NCBI GenBank assembly: GCA_027459605.1
Contig: DAIDHR010000005.1
Location: forward strand, 1-64,000
Reading direction: 5' to 3'
Origin: Alphaproteobacteria bacterium
GTDB lineage: Bacteria; Pseudomonadota; Alphaproteobacteria; UBA9655
Length of the DNA stretch: 64,000 bases
Positions 1 to 10,300 of the stretch are shown in pieces (positions within the stretch are counted from its first letter, which is position 1; the number at the start of each line of letters is the position of its first letter). Below the pieces are notes generated by a model, which saw only the letters and a program-made list of their open reading frames with translations, made no database searches and was not told where the DNA came from. Position numbers and translations under genes: made by a program.

Positions 1-54
1 ATCCAATTCGCTAATTTTACGCTGGGTTACAAGAAGTTCTGCAAACGATGACAT
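1..54 (-). CDS. partial CDS, N-terminus only (MSSFAELLVTQRKISELD...), continues beyond window start
   Basis: Open frame from ATG at 54 (minus) to window edge; AAGGA-like RBS just upstream; too short for the ORF track. Confidence 0.35.
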   Translation of the reverse strand, partial: MSSFAELLVTQRKISELD

Positions 55-255
55 TTCTTATCCTTTTCAGTGAGTTAGCCTAATCTTAGACTATCACATC
101 TCTAGGACTTTTGCAGCAGGTTCTAAAAATTACATATAAGGCTCAAGCGGTCATAGGCTAATTGTGGCGAATATCCTCTGGAGGAGAAACTGGCTTAATC
201 CAATAATTCAGGTATAATATGGAAAGGAATAACTTATAACGACAAAAGTGGGTTT

Positions 256-1089
256 ATGTATGACAAGCTTGATTTAACCAATGCCTCTGCTTTTGACTTT
301 TGTAAATCTGCCTCTGAGACGATAGCGGATATCTGCCAACCATTTTTTAAAGCTACCGGCTTAACTTCTTTTATTTATGGTCGAGTTTTCTTTGATGGTC
401 GGTATTTAGGTTTAACAAATGAAATAGAGTGGATAAAGAATTGGTTCCAAGACATTCACACTATTGCTGATACGGCGTTTCACACTAGCCTTCTACAAAC
501 ACCATTACATGTTCCAAATTACTCTCTATGGTCGTTTACATCAGAAGATAAGATAATTCAGTTTAACAATCGCTTTAATCTATGGCATGGTTTCGATATT
601 CACTATAGATTAGAAGATTCTCTTGAAGTATGGTGTTTTGCAACATCCAAAGAATCTCACCAGCTAAATAATTTCTATTTGAATAATTTAAAACTTTTCC
701 ATCACTTCTGCCTTTATTTTAGAGAAAAAGCAGCTTCTTTTATGGAAACTAACGTTGAAAGTCGTCTTGCTGTTTTTAAAGAACACTTTGATCTTTCCTA
801 CCATGATTCCGTTTCTCTGAAAGCTAATTTTAATGCCTTTATAGGATCTTTTCCATTAACTCGTTATTCTTTACATACGAAAAATGGCAAAGCTAAGCTC
901 TCAAAGAGAGAACTTGAATGTATGTTCCATATTTCGCAAGGAAAAACAGCAAAAGAAATAGGAAAGCTCCTTAACTTATCTAACCGTACTATTGAATTTT
1001 ATATAGGGAATATTAAGCAGAAAACAGGGTATCAAAGTAAGTCTGCCCTAGGAGATTTATTTAGGGAAAAAATCCAGAAAATGCTGTGA
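256..1089 (+). CDS. LuxR-family transcriptional regulator (C-terminal HTH, paralog 1)
   Basis: C-terminal LSKRELECMFHISQGKTAKEIGKLLNLSNRTIEFYIGNIKQKTG is a LuxR/GerE HTH. Confidence 0.85.
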   Translation: MYDKLDLTNASAFDFCKSASETIADICQPFFKATGLTSFIYGRVFFDGRYLGLTNEIEWIKNWFQDIHTIADTAFHTSLLQTPLHVPNYSLWSFTSEDKIIQFNNRFNLWHGFDIHYRLEDSLEVWCFATSKESHQLNNFYLNNLKLFHHFCLYFREKAASFMETNVESRLAVFKEHFDLSYHDSVSLKANFNAFIGSFPLTRYSLHTKNGKAKLSKRELECMFHISQGKTAKEIGKLLNLSNRTIEFYIGNIKQKTGYQSKSALGDLFREKIQKML

Positions 1090-1158
1090 TTCTTTGTGAC
1101 CTGAAAAGGCAAAATAAGCCTTAAGAAAGAGTGGACAATAAAATAAGAAAAGGAATAT

Positions 1159-1992
1159 ATGAAAGAAAATCATACTTCTCTATCCCTTAACTCCACAGCC
1201 CTTGCTTACAGCAATTCATTAATAGGTGAAATTAATAAGATCTGTGATCCCCTTTTCCTGGCCTCTGGTATTAAATATTTTGTTTATCACCAATATGTTT
1301 CGTCAAAAGAATTTTTACATCTAGGGACAAGCGAGACAGTCAATAACTTATATTTACGAAATTGCGGCAAAGGGTTTACTTTCCACACTGCAATGCAATC
1401 TTGCCCTATGGATGATTTCTATTTTTTCTTATGGCCAATTACTAAAATGGATCATTCCTTATATGTCATCTATGGTTTGAATATTTTTTATGGGTTAACA
1501 GTTTATTTTCGGCAAAAAGACTTCATGGAAGCTTGGCATTTTGCTACAGACACTAATAATCACTCAGTCATGAACTTCTATATCAATAAGAAAAGCCTAA
1601 TTAAACAATTTATTCTTCACTTTAAGGAAAGTATATCCCATATTTCTGATTTAAACCAATCCGGTACATTAGCAGTTTTCCCAGAACATATTGATCTTGC
1701 TGAAAGTATAAGCGCTTCATCTTTTCAAATAGATGCAGTTAATCCTGAACTTATAAATATTCTAGGGTACTGTCTCGAAGCTAAAATAAGTTGTAGACAC
1801 CTTTCAAAACGTGAACTTGAGTGTTTATTTTTATTAGCTCAAGGTAAAACTGCCAAAGAAATTGGACGAATTTTGAAACTTTCATACCGTACCGTCGAGT
1901 TTTATATCGTAAACATTAAGAATAAGACGGGAAATTTTACCAGAACAGCTTTAAGAGACCTTGTTCAAGATACTCTGCAGAAATGGTTATAG
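1159..1992 (+). CDS. LuxR-family transcriptional regulator (paralog 2)
   Basis: C-terminal LSKRELECLFLLAQGKTAKEIGRILKLSYRTVEFYIVNIKNKTG. Confidence 0.85.
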   Translation: MKENHTSLSLNSTALAYSNSLIGEINKICDPLFLASGIKYFVYHQYVSSKEFLHLGTSETVNNLYLRNCGKGFTFHTAMQSCPMDDFYFFLWPITKMDHSLYVIYGLNIFYGLTVYFRQKDFMEAWHFATDTNNHSVMNFYINKKSLIKQFILHFKESISHISDLNQSGTLAVFPEHIDLAESISASSFQIDAVNPELINILGYCLEAKISCRHLSKRELECLFLLAQGKTAKEIGRILKLSYRTVEFYIVNIKNKTGNFTRTALRDLVQDTLQKWL

Positions 1993-2012
1993 CAACTGAA
2001 ATGGGGGGGATA

Positions 2013-2846
2013 ATGGCAAAACCTGTTGATTTAACAAATAATTCAGCTTTTGAGTATGGTAAGGCAGCTCTGGACCAGCTTTTGGAAATATGTGGGCCCT
2101 TTCTTGAAAATTTTAATATTACAACTTTTATATATGGGAGAGTCTTTTACGATGGTTCTTATCTTCTTTTAAGTAATAATATGGCCTGGTTTGAGAATTG
2201 GCTTCTCAATGTTCACTCTATTACAGGAAGTGTGCTTCATTCTACCCTCCTAGAAACTCCCACAAATGGTTTTTATTATAAGATGTGGCCATCTGATCCT
2301 TCCGATAAAATTATAACTTTAAATAATAGCTATAATATATGGAATGGGTTTAGCGTTAATCGAAGATTAGAAGACTCGCTTGAACTATGGTCCTTTGGAA
2401 CAGAAAATGAGGATATCAAATTTTATAATTTTTATTTGAATAATATCACTCTTCTCAATCGTTTTTGTCTTTCTTTTAACGATAAATGTGCAGATATTAT
2501 AGCTCCGACTGACAACAACCGGCTTGCTGTATTTAAAGAACATCTCGACCTTACCTACCACGAGAATATATCTTTCACCCAAAAGTATAACGAAATTATC
2601 GGACTAACCGATATAGAAAAATATCCTTTAAAAACAAAAAGAGGCTCAATTTATATCTCTAAGAGGGAATTTGAATGCATGTTTTACTTGTCACAAGGAA
2701 AAACAGCCAAAGAAATAGGGAGAAGTCTAAATCTTTCCTATCGAACCATCCAATTTTATATTGAGAACATTAAAAGAAAAACAGGCTATCAAAGCAAATC
2801 AGCCCTAGGAGATCTTTTTAGAGAAACACTCCAAAGATGGTGGTAA
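2013..2846 (+). CDS. LuxR-family transcriptional regulator (paralog 3)
   Basis: C-terminal ISKREFECMFYLSQGKTAKEIGRSLNLSYRTIQFYIENIKRKTGYQSKSALGDLFRE; closest to paralog 1; ATG at 2013 (MAKPVDLTNNSAFEYGK) fits paralog alignment better than 1983. Confidence 0.85.
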   Translation: MAKPVDLTNNSAFEYGKAALDQLLEICGPFLENFNITTFIYGRVFYDGSYLLLSNNMAWFENWLLNVHSITGSVLHSTLLETPTNGFYYKMWPSDPSDKIITLNNSYNIWNGFSVNRRLEDSLELWSFGTENEDIKFYNFYLNNITLLNRFCLSFNDKCADIIAPTDNNRLAVFKEHLDLTYHENISFTQKYNEIIGLTDIEKYPLKTKRGSIYISKREFECMFYLSQGKTAKEIGRSLNLSYRTIQFYIENIKRKTGYQSKSALGDLFRETLQRWW

Positions 2847-2941
2847 ATGGGGGCATCTTGGCCAGGATTTGAGCAAAGTGATATAAAAAAAAGAATCAAG
2901 AAAAATGGGGTAGATACGATCAAACCAGGCTTGTTCAATTA

Positions 2942-3786
2942 GGCTCTGTGAACAAAATTTAAAATTTTAGAGAAAAGTGGTAGTTTTCCAGTAGGAAAAA
3001 CAAGGAGAACTACCGAGATGAATTATTTCATTAAAGAAAGAGAATGGAAAGAAATTTTTAAAATCTTGAGCAATATAAAAGGCCTCCATACGAAAAATGA
3101 GAACCATATCCGCCAATTTATAGAAGCAGTTTGGTATATAAGCCGTAGCGGCTGCCAATGGAGACTCCTACCGCCGCATTATGGTTATTGGCGTTCAGCG
3201 CACCGAAGATTTAAACAATGGAGTGATAAAGGAGTTTGGGAAGCATTATTTCAACGAATTCAGAACCAGCCTGATATGGAAGCTACAATGCTTGATGCCA
3301 CTATTGTTCGTGCACACGCTTGTTCTGCTGGTTATGGTAAGGAAAGCCAACCCCAGCAGGCTCTTGGACGCAGCAGAGGAGGTTTTTCTACCAAAATCCA
3401 TGCGTTAGTCGATGCTTTAGGTAACCCTCTTAAGTTTATTCTTTCTCCAGGTCAAAGACATAAAATTACCCAAGCTGAAGCTTTAATAGAAGGCATTTCA
3501 GGCTCCATTGTTATAGGAGATAAGGCTTATGATAGTAATGCTTTTGTTGAAACCCTTAAAGCCAAAGACTGTATCTGCGTCATTCCTCCTAAAAGAAATC
3601 GTCTTAACCCCAGAAACTATGATGAGCATTTATACAAGGAACGTCATCTGATCGAATGTTTCTTTGGTAAAATCAAGCATTTTAGAAGAATCTTCTCTCG
3701 ATTTGATAAAACCGCATCTTCCTTCTTGTCTTTTCTTCACTTCGTTTCAACTTTTATCTGGTTGAGGTAATTTTGTTCACAGAGCC
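2942..3786 (+). mobile_element. IS5-family insertion sequence, intact
   Basis: Perfect 18-bp terminal inverted repeats GGCTCTGTGAACAAAATT (2942-2959) / AATTTTGTTCACAGAGCC (3769-3786), flanked by TA on each side (2940-2941 and 3787-3788), enclosing a full transposase ORF. Confidence 0.93.
3018..3770 (+). CDS. IS5-family DDE transposase
   Basis: SGCQWRLLPPHYGYWRSAHRRFKQW, DATIVRAH, GRSRGGFSTKIHALVDALGNP, GDKAYDS, RHLIECFFGKIKHFRRI motifs. Confidence 0.93.
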   Translation: MNYFIKEREWKEIFKILSNIKGLHTKNENHIRQFIEAVWYISRSGCQWRLLPPHYGYWRSAHRRFKQWSDKGVWEALFQRIQNQPDMEATMLDATIVRAHACSAGYGKESQPQQALGRSRGGFSTKIHALVDALGNPLKFILSPGQRHKITQAEALIEGISGSIVIGDKAYDSNAFVETLKAKDCICVIPPKRNRLNPRNYDEHLYKERHLIECFFGKIKHFRRIFSRFDKTASSFLSFLHFVSTFIWLR

Positions 3787-3927
3787 TAGAAAGATACCTA
3801 CGGTATTTATCAAAATTTAGTGATTCCTAAAAAGCTGAGAGAAGTCGCACTCTTCAAAATTTTCCGTTCTAATATTGAGGAGGGTTGAATTTTTCAGGCA
3901 GATCAAGAATCTGTCTCTTTCCTGATA

Positions 3928-4197
3928 ATGCTTTTTTTAATCTTTAAAATTTTGGCACTACAAACATTATACGATCTTTCGGATAATCAAACAGAGTATC
4001 AGAGGGTTGCTCGAGTTTTACAGGTAAGTCTGTTTTTAAAAATCAAAGTCTACTCTTTGGAGACAATCTGGTACTTTATATCTGCACTCCTTTTGGGATT
4101 CAAATTCTTTGAAGTTCCCATGTTTCCAAATCTTATTTTCTTTCTGGCTAGGAAGTCTCAAGGTACTCAACTAGCTTGGGCATTTAACAAAGAATAG
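3928..4197 (+). pseudogene. decayed N-terminal fragment of a different IS5-type transposase
   Basis: FKILALQTLYDLSDNQTEYQRVAR resembles the IS5 transposase N-terminus (xxLVLQxLYNLSDDQxEYQIxDR); later TIWYF and FFLARKSQG suggest a frameshifted remainder. Confidence 0.55.
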
Positions 4198-4372
4198 CTT
4201 CTTTATAAATGCTTGGTTTGCAGCTCTTAGGAAGGCCCCAAACTTTCATACTGTATTTATTACGGTATTCCATTAGAAATTCAGCCTAATATAATTTAAT
4301 CGATATATGTTTATTTACTTACTTTTGAAAAATAAATTTCTCATTTTCTTTATATAAATAAAGGAGATTGAT

Positions 4373-7300
4373 ATGAAAAAAATTAAAAACTTTTGGGAAA
4401 TTCTATTTCCTAGGCATCCTTATTTTTCAAAATTGAATAAGGATCATTTTGTTCTTGCAAGCTTATTTAATTTACTTCCTAAAGTCTACGTAAATTTTAC
4501 GCAAAGGTGCGTACTTACGTTTATTTTCGGTATCGTTTCATTTTTGTTCTTACCTTACGCTTTGAAGAAGCTTTCATGCGGCATAGAGGGAACAATGAAA
4601 AAATTGAGTAAGAATTTAGAAAGTCTCCAGAATATCCTCTCTTTTAAGAAGAAAATATCTTTCATCCTCCCGTCTATTTTTTTTCTAAAAAAAGCGGTGG
4701 CTTTTACTGCCACTTTGTCACTCCTTTGGTCAAATTACCTATGGGCCCAGGGACCTGTTCGAATTATTGGAGAAGATTATGAGCACTCCTTCGCACGCAC
4801 CTATGTTGGTCACAAAGTTGGTGTAGTGGACCCAGGATACACCTCCGAAGGGGCTGCTCATAATATTTTTGATGAATTCCAACTTCCTCCAGGAAGCGGA
4901 GTTATCTTTAAGGGGGACACGCAAGCTGATATCATTTTTAATCGGATCTATAGCAAAAATCCCGTTCATCTTTCAGGTGTTATCCAAAGTAATGCCTCCA
5001 TACCGATCGTTTTTGCTAACCAAGAGGGGCTTAATCTCGAAAATCCTGATTTTAAAAATATTCCAGCTTTAACTTTAGTTGCTGGTGGAATTGCTAAAAC
5101 AGATAAAGGAATGGCTTATGGGGTTGGGAAGGGCATTGTTAATCTTAAAAAAACCATTTTTGAAGAAGAAAATGCTTTAAAAAAACTAACATTAGCTGGC
5201 CGAGGACTTCAAATTTCCCAGTCCATTCTAGCCCCGCAAGATGGGGTAGACCTCACCATAGGACAACATATTGGAAGCCTAAGCAGTAAGAAAGATCTAG
5301 AGCATCCTACAGCCTTTATTGCTGAGGGGACTTCTCCTTTCCCATTTAAAAGTTCAGTTGTTATTGATAGGGACAGCATCTTGCGGTCAAAGAGTTTGAG
5401 ACTTCGAAGTTTTGATGAAGGGGCTGCCATTGCTTGTCTGGGGCTTTTACAATCAACAAATGAAGACATCCATATCCAAGCCAAAGGAGATGTCTATCTC
5501 AACCATCTTTTAGCTGCCAGAAATCTTCATATTGAAACCACAGGGAATGTTTTCATTGGGAGCCACTCATGGGTGGGTGGTACAGTCAATATTAAAGCAA
5601 AAGATATTCATATTGAGCAAGGACTCAGCTCTATAGGCAAAGCACTCCTTCAAGCTTCTGGAATCCTTAATCTAGAGGGTAATCTTTCGTGTGAAGATGT
5701 TTTGTCTTTGCGGGGAGATCAAGCTGTAAATCTTCTTGGTACAATTGCTTCAAAAGGAGGAGTAGAAGCCGAAAGCCAAGGAGAAGTTTTCCAAACGGGA
5801 TTTTTATATTCAGGAAATGCTTTAGACATCAAAGGGAAAAGCTTCAGGAAAAAAGGAAGAGTCTTAAGCGAAGGACCCCTAAGGGTTGAGACAGAGAATA
5901 ACATTGAAAATGAAGAAGGCACGGTTTCTTCTCTGAGTAAAAGCCATTTTATTAGCCAGAGAGGGAAAATCATCAACAAGGGGGAAATTACTGGAGAAGA
6001 CCCTATTACCTTCACGGCTCCTCAAACAGAAAACTATGGGTTTTTACAAACACAGAGTCAATTTAATGTAGAAGGCTTTTTCATCAATAAGAAAAAAGGC
6101 CAAGTGGGTGCTAAATCTGCTTTGGGATCTCACTCTCTTTTTTCACAAAACGAAGGGGAGATAAGCCTCACTGATTCTCTTATTCTTAAAGGGGAAAACT
6201 CCCTTCTTAAAGGCATCATTAAAACTCAAGGTAGATTAGAAGCTACAGGAAGCACTTTTAAGATTGAAGGAGACATCTCCGCTCAGCAAGGAACTTACTT
6301 TAACCTTAAAAACCTTACCAATTTAGGAAAACTGTCTGCTTTTGGAGGAGGACTTCAAGGAACCATTGAAACCTTTACAAATGAGGGAAAACTTGATCTC
6401 TCAACGTTAAAAGCAACAATTAGAGACACAACAAATAAAGAAAATGGAGCCATCCGCACAAGAGGACACTTCCTACTCCAAGGTAATCACTATACCAACA
6501 AAGGTAAGGTTTTCACTTGCGGGGTTCATGAGACAGCTTTAGAGGGCTCCTATAAGGACTACGGAGATTTTTATTCTCCTTATCTTTATCTCTTAAAAGC
6601 AAGAAATATTGAGTTTCACAATGGTCAGTGCTCTTTCTTGAAAGAAGGCGTGATAGATGCCTCTTATAAGTTTACAGCTGGGGAAAAGGTGAGCTTTTCT
6701 TTGGAAAGTAATGTAGAGAAGTGCTTTCTTCAGATCTCTAGCCAAGGAGACTTGCACTATAATGGTGAAATAAGGCAGTTCTCTAATATGCAGTTTCCTT
6801 TTGCTGACTACTTTAAAATCATTAATGAGACTGCAGAGAGAACTCAAGAGCTTATAAATGGAAGAGGCTCTCTCTCATTTGAAGCATGGAAAAACCTAAA
6901 AAGAAAGCTAGGGTCAGGGGTAACTTTAAGAGCTGGAGGAGACCTCTCATGTCAAAAGTCATTTATCCAGCCTGAAAGTGGCAGCGTAACTCTTGTTGCA
7001 GAAGGTAAAATCCAAATAGATAAAGCCAACATTAAATCTGGCTACTTCACAGGTAACAATGCCTTGATGAAAGGGAAGAAGGCTGTTCTAGAAGAGAGCC
7101 AACTGACCAGCCTCTTTGGATCCGCCTCCCTTATAGCAAATGATAGTGCACAGTTAGTGAACTCCCATATAAAAGGTAAAGATTCTGCCTTCGTCATGGC
7201 TGATATTGTAGATCTCGAGCAAGGGAGCTCTGTCCAGAGCAGCCATGGAAGTACAGTTGTGGAAGGCTTTAAAAGAGCCACCTTAAAAGACTCTCACATT

Positions 7301-10300
7301 AAAGGAAAAAGCTCAGCTACTCTTAGGGGAGAAAATGTTACAACCCGATCAAGCCAGCTGAGCAGCGAAGGAACAAGCCATCTTAAAGCAAAAAATGCAG
7401 ACCTAAATACCACAAAAATTCAGGGAAAGAGTACACTTACCGTTGTTGACGAGCAGCTAACAATATCGCTGAGCTCTTTAGAGAGTGAATTTAATAGAGT
7501 TAGAGCCAACTCCTTACAAGCAACTTCCCTAGCAACACAGGGGACAACTATTGCAGATATAACTGAAGAAATGAGCCTCAGTAACCTTCAGGCTGAGGGC
7601 ATATTTAAAGGGAATGCAAAGAAAATTAATCTCTCAGAAACTACGAAGGCTCAAACTTTAGATCTTGAGGGAAATCATATCAGAAATACAAGCAATATAG
7701 AGGTCCCAAAGCACTTAAACCTAAAAGCAAAAAAACTAGAGCAGTTGGGAACCACAAAGTCAGAAGGGACCTCCTATCTAGAAGGAACAGAGGCCTATAT
7801 TGGAACAAAGGATACACGTAATGAAGCAGTAAAATCTCTTTCAATCATTGCTGAAAATAATACAGACTTGGAAGGTCAACAAAAGAGTGATCTTGTTACC
7901 TATAAATTTCGGGATGCCAATCTTGTTAAGCTTTTAAATCAAACAGAAGCAAGAACAACTGAAGCTCATCTGAAAGAAGGAGAAGTTAATCTAGATACAA
8001 ACCTCACATTTAAAACCAACCTTCACCTGTGGGCAAAGAAGCTAGAAAATAAAGCAAAGCTTACGGCAAGTGGAGATTTTATAGCTCATATACAAATGTC
8101 TATTCTAAATAAAGGAGTTATGGACATTCATGGTAAAGCTTTTCTCAAAGCTAAAGAGTCCATTACAAACTTAGGGGATGTTTCAGGGCAGGAAAGTCTA
8201 GGATTTCAAACAGACGGTACTTTTACTCATAAGGGAAATGCTTCATCAAACGGACTTCTCAGTGTTCAGGCAAAGAAAATTGATGCTGATGCAGAAGTGC
8301 ATACCTATCAGGGAACAAGTAATCCAAACAACCTTACAACAGTTTCAACGCGAAAAGCACGGTTTATCATCCCTTCCTTTTCAGGAAAGGATATACATTT
8401 AGAATCAGAGACTTCTCTTAACGCAAGAGGAGCTCAATTTAAGGCTCAGCAGGATCTAGATCTCATCGCCAAGGAAGATATTCATCTGGATGCAATCCCC
8501 TATTCAGAGGGAGACCAAGAAATTAGCGTTGACTTCTCTCAGCTGGGGCTACCTTCCCTTACAACCAAAATCGATCCTCGGAATAAGTTTCTGCAAGGAA
8601 GTTTAACATCTGGAGGAAACGTAAAGGTAAGTACATCAGGTAAACTGGATGGGAGAGGACTCAAGGTTAACTCGGGGGGGCATATTGTTCTCCAAGCCGA
8701 TAAAGGCGTTGATCTTAGCAGCCTAGCAGCCCTTTCTGTGGTTGAGAGATGGAATTATAATACCGGAATATTCGGTCAAAATAACCATAGAGGCTTTAGA
8801 GAAGGCGCTGACTTTTATGGATCCGAGCTTATAAGCCAGAATGGAGGAATCTTCATTATCTCTAAAGTTGGGGGAATTACAGCCAAAGGTACAGCGTTTC
8901 AAGCCCAAGATGAGATTCGACTCGATGCAAAAGAAAAAGTCGATATAGGAAGCTTAAAGACAACTGTACGTTATGCTTCCCATGATGAAACAGGCTTAGG
9001 TGGAACATTAGGCTCAATTGACGATAAGGAAGGATCTACAGAAAAGCTTCGCCAATTTGAGACCGTAAGCAACAAGAAAATAGGTATTTTCTCAAAAGAA
9101 GGAACGATTGAAGGAGATCTTTTCTTTATGCGGGCTCCAGAAATTGAACTTGATGGAGAGAAAGGGATCTTCTTTAGACCTTTAGATATCAACTCAAGTG
9201 AAGACACACACCACTACGAAAACAACCTTAATGTCAACCTTACAAACGTTGAGTTTGAACATAAAGAAGAACATACGAAAACTAAAATACTCCAACAGCT
9301 GGCCGGGACTTTTCAAGGAGATCTCATAAAAGTGAGAACAGGAAAGGGGGCAGAAACCATTTTAGCGAGCAACATCTCTGGCTTTAAACAAGGAGGCCCA
9401 ACTGACTTTGAGGCTGACACAGATAAGCTAACCTTTTCAGGGATAAAAAGCACATTTGATAGAACAACAGATTCCTGGAGCGTATCCGTTAGCATTGATG
9501 TAAACATGACTCCTGGCGGAGGTTTTGAAGTCAGCCAGGATAAACTTCACAAAATCAACTATGGAGCAACGACTCAGAAGTTTGGGATTTTTCATAATAA
9601 AAGAAAAGGTGCAAAGCTTGTTGTAGAAGGAGGAGCTCAAACCACAATCGAAGAAAGCAAGGGAGAAGACCTTTATGTCTTGGTTGATCATAATGCCCAA
9701 GATAAAGAAGCTCAAGAGGGGCATTCCTTTGGAGCAAAGGTTTCTTCTTCAGGAGGAGGCGCTCATGTCTCAGCAAAAGGAGGGGAGAAAAAAGGGAAAG
9801 ATAATCTCACTTCCCTAAAAATTGCCAGACAAAGCAATCAGGTCACCCGGAAAGATGTTGAACATGAATCAAAAGATACACGTTGGGGGGTAGGGGTTGG
9901 AGTTCAATTTAGTGATAAGGGAGTTTCAAGCAGCCTAAATGTTCAAAGTGGCGATACAAAAATAGGCGTCACTGTTCCCTTAGATGAAAAAGCCCTTAAA
10001 ACTATGGATCCAACGCAAGGTTTTAAGGATTTTAATCCGACAAACCTTCAATCTTTAAGTAACGCAACCAATAGCCTAGCCCAAGTTAACCAGACCCTTA
10101 ATAACCTAGGAGTTAATACAGGAGATATTGGTAAAGGAATTAGCCAAATGCAACAAGCAACAAGCATAGCTAATGAAACCTCTAACCTATTCAATCCACA
10201 GAACAACGAGAGTCCTTCCCTCCTAAAGACAACTGAGAAAGTCACAGGGATTTTAGAAAATACAGCAAGCTTAGCAACTCAGTTAGGGGCAGACACAGAA

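Noticed and set aside
3181-3408. 75-aa ORF in another frame of the IS transposase
   Set aside because: Fully overlaps the intact DDE transposase; no independent support.
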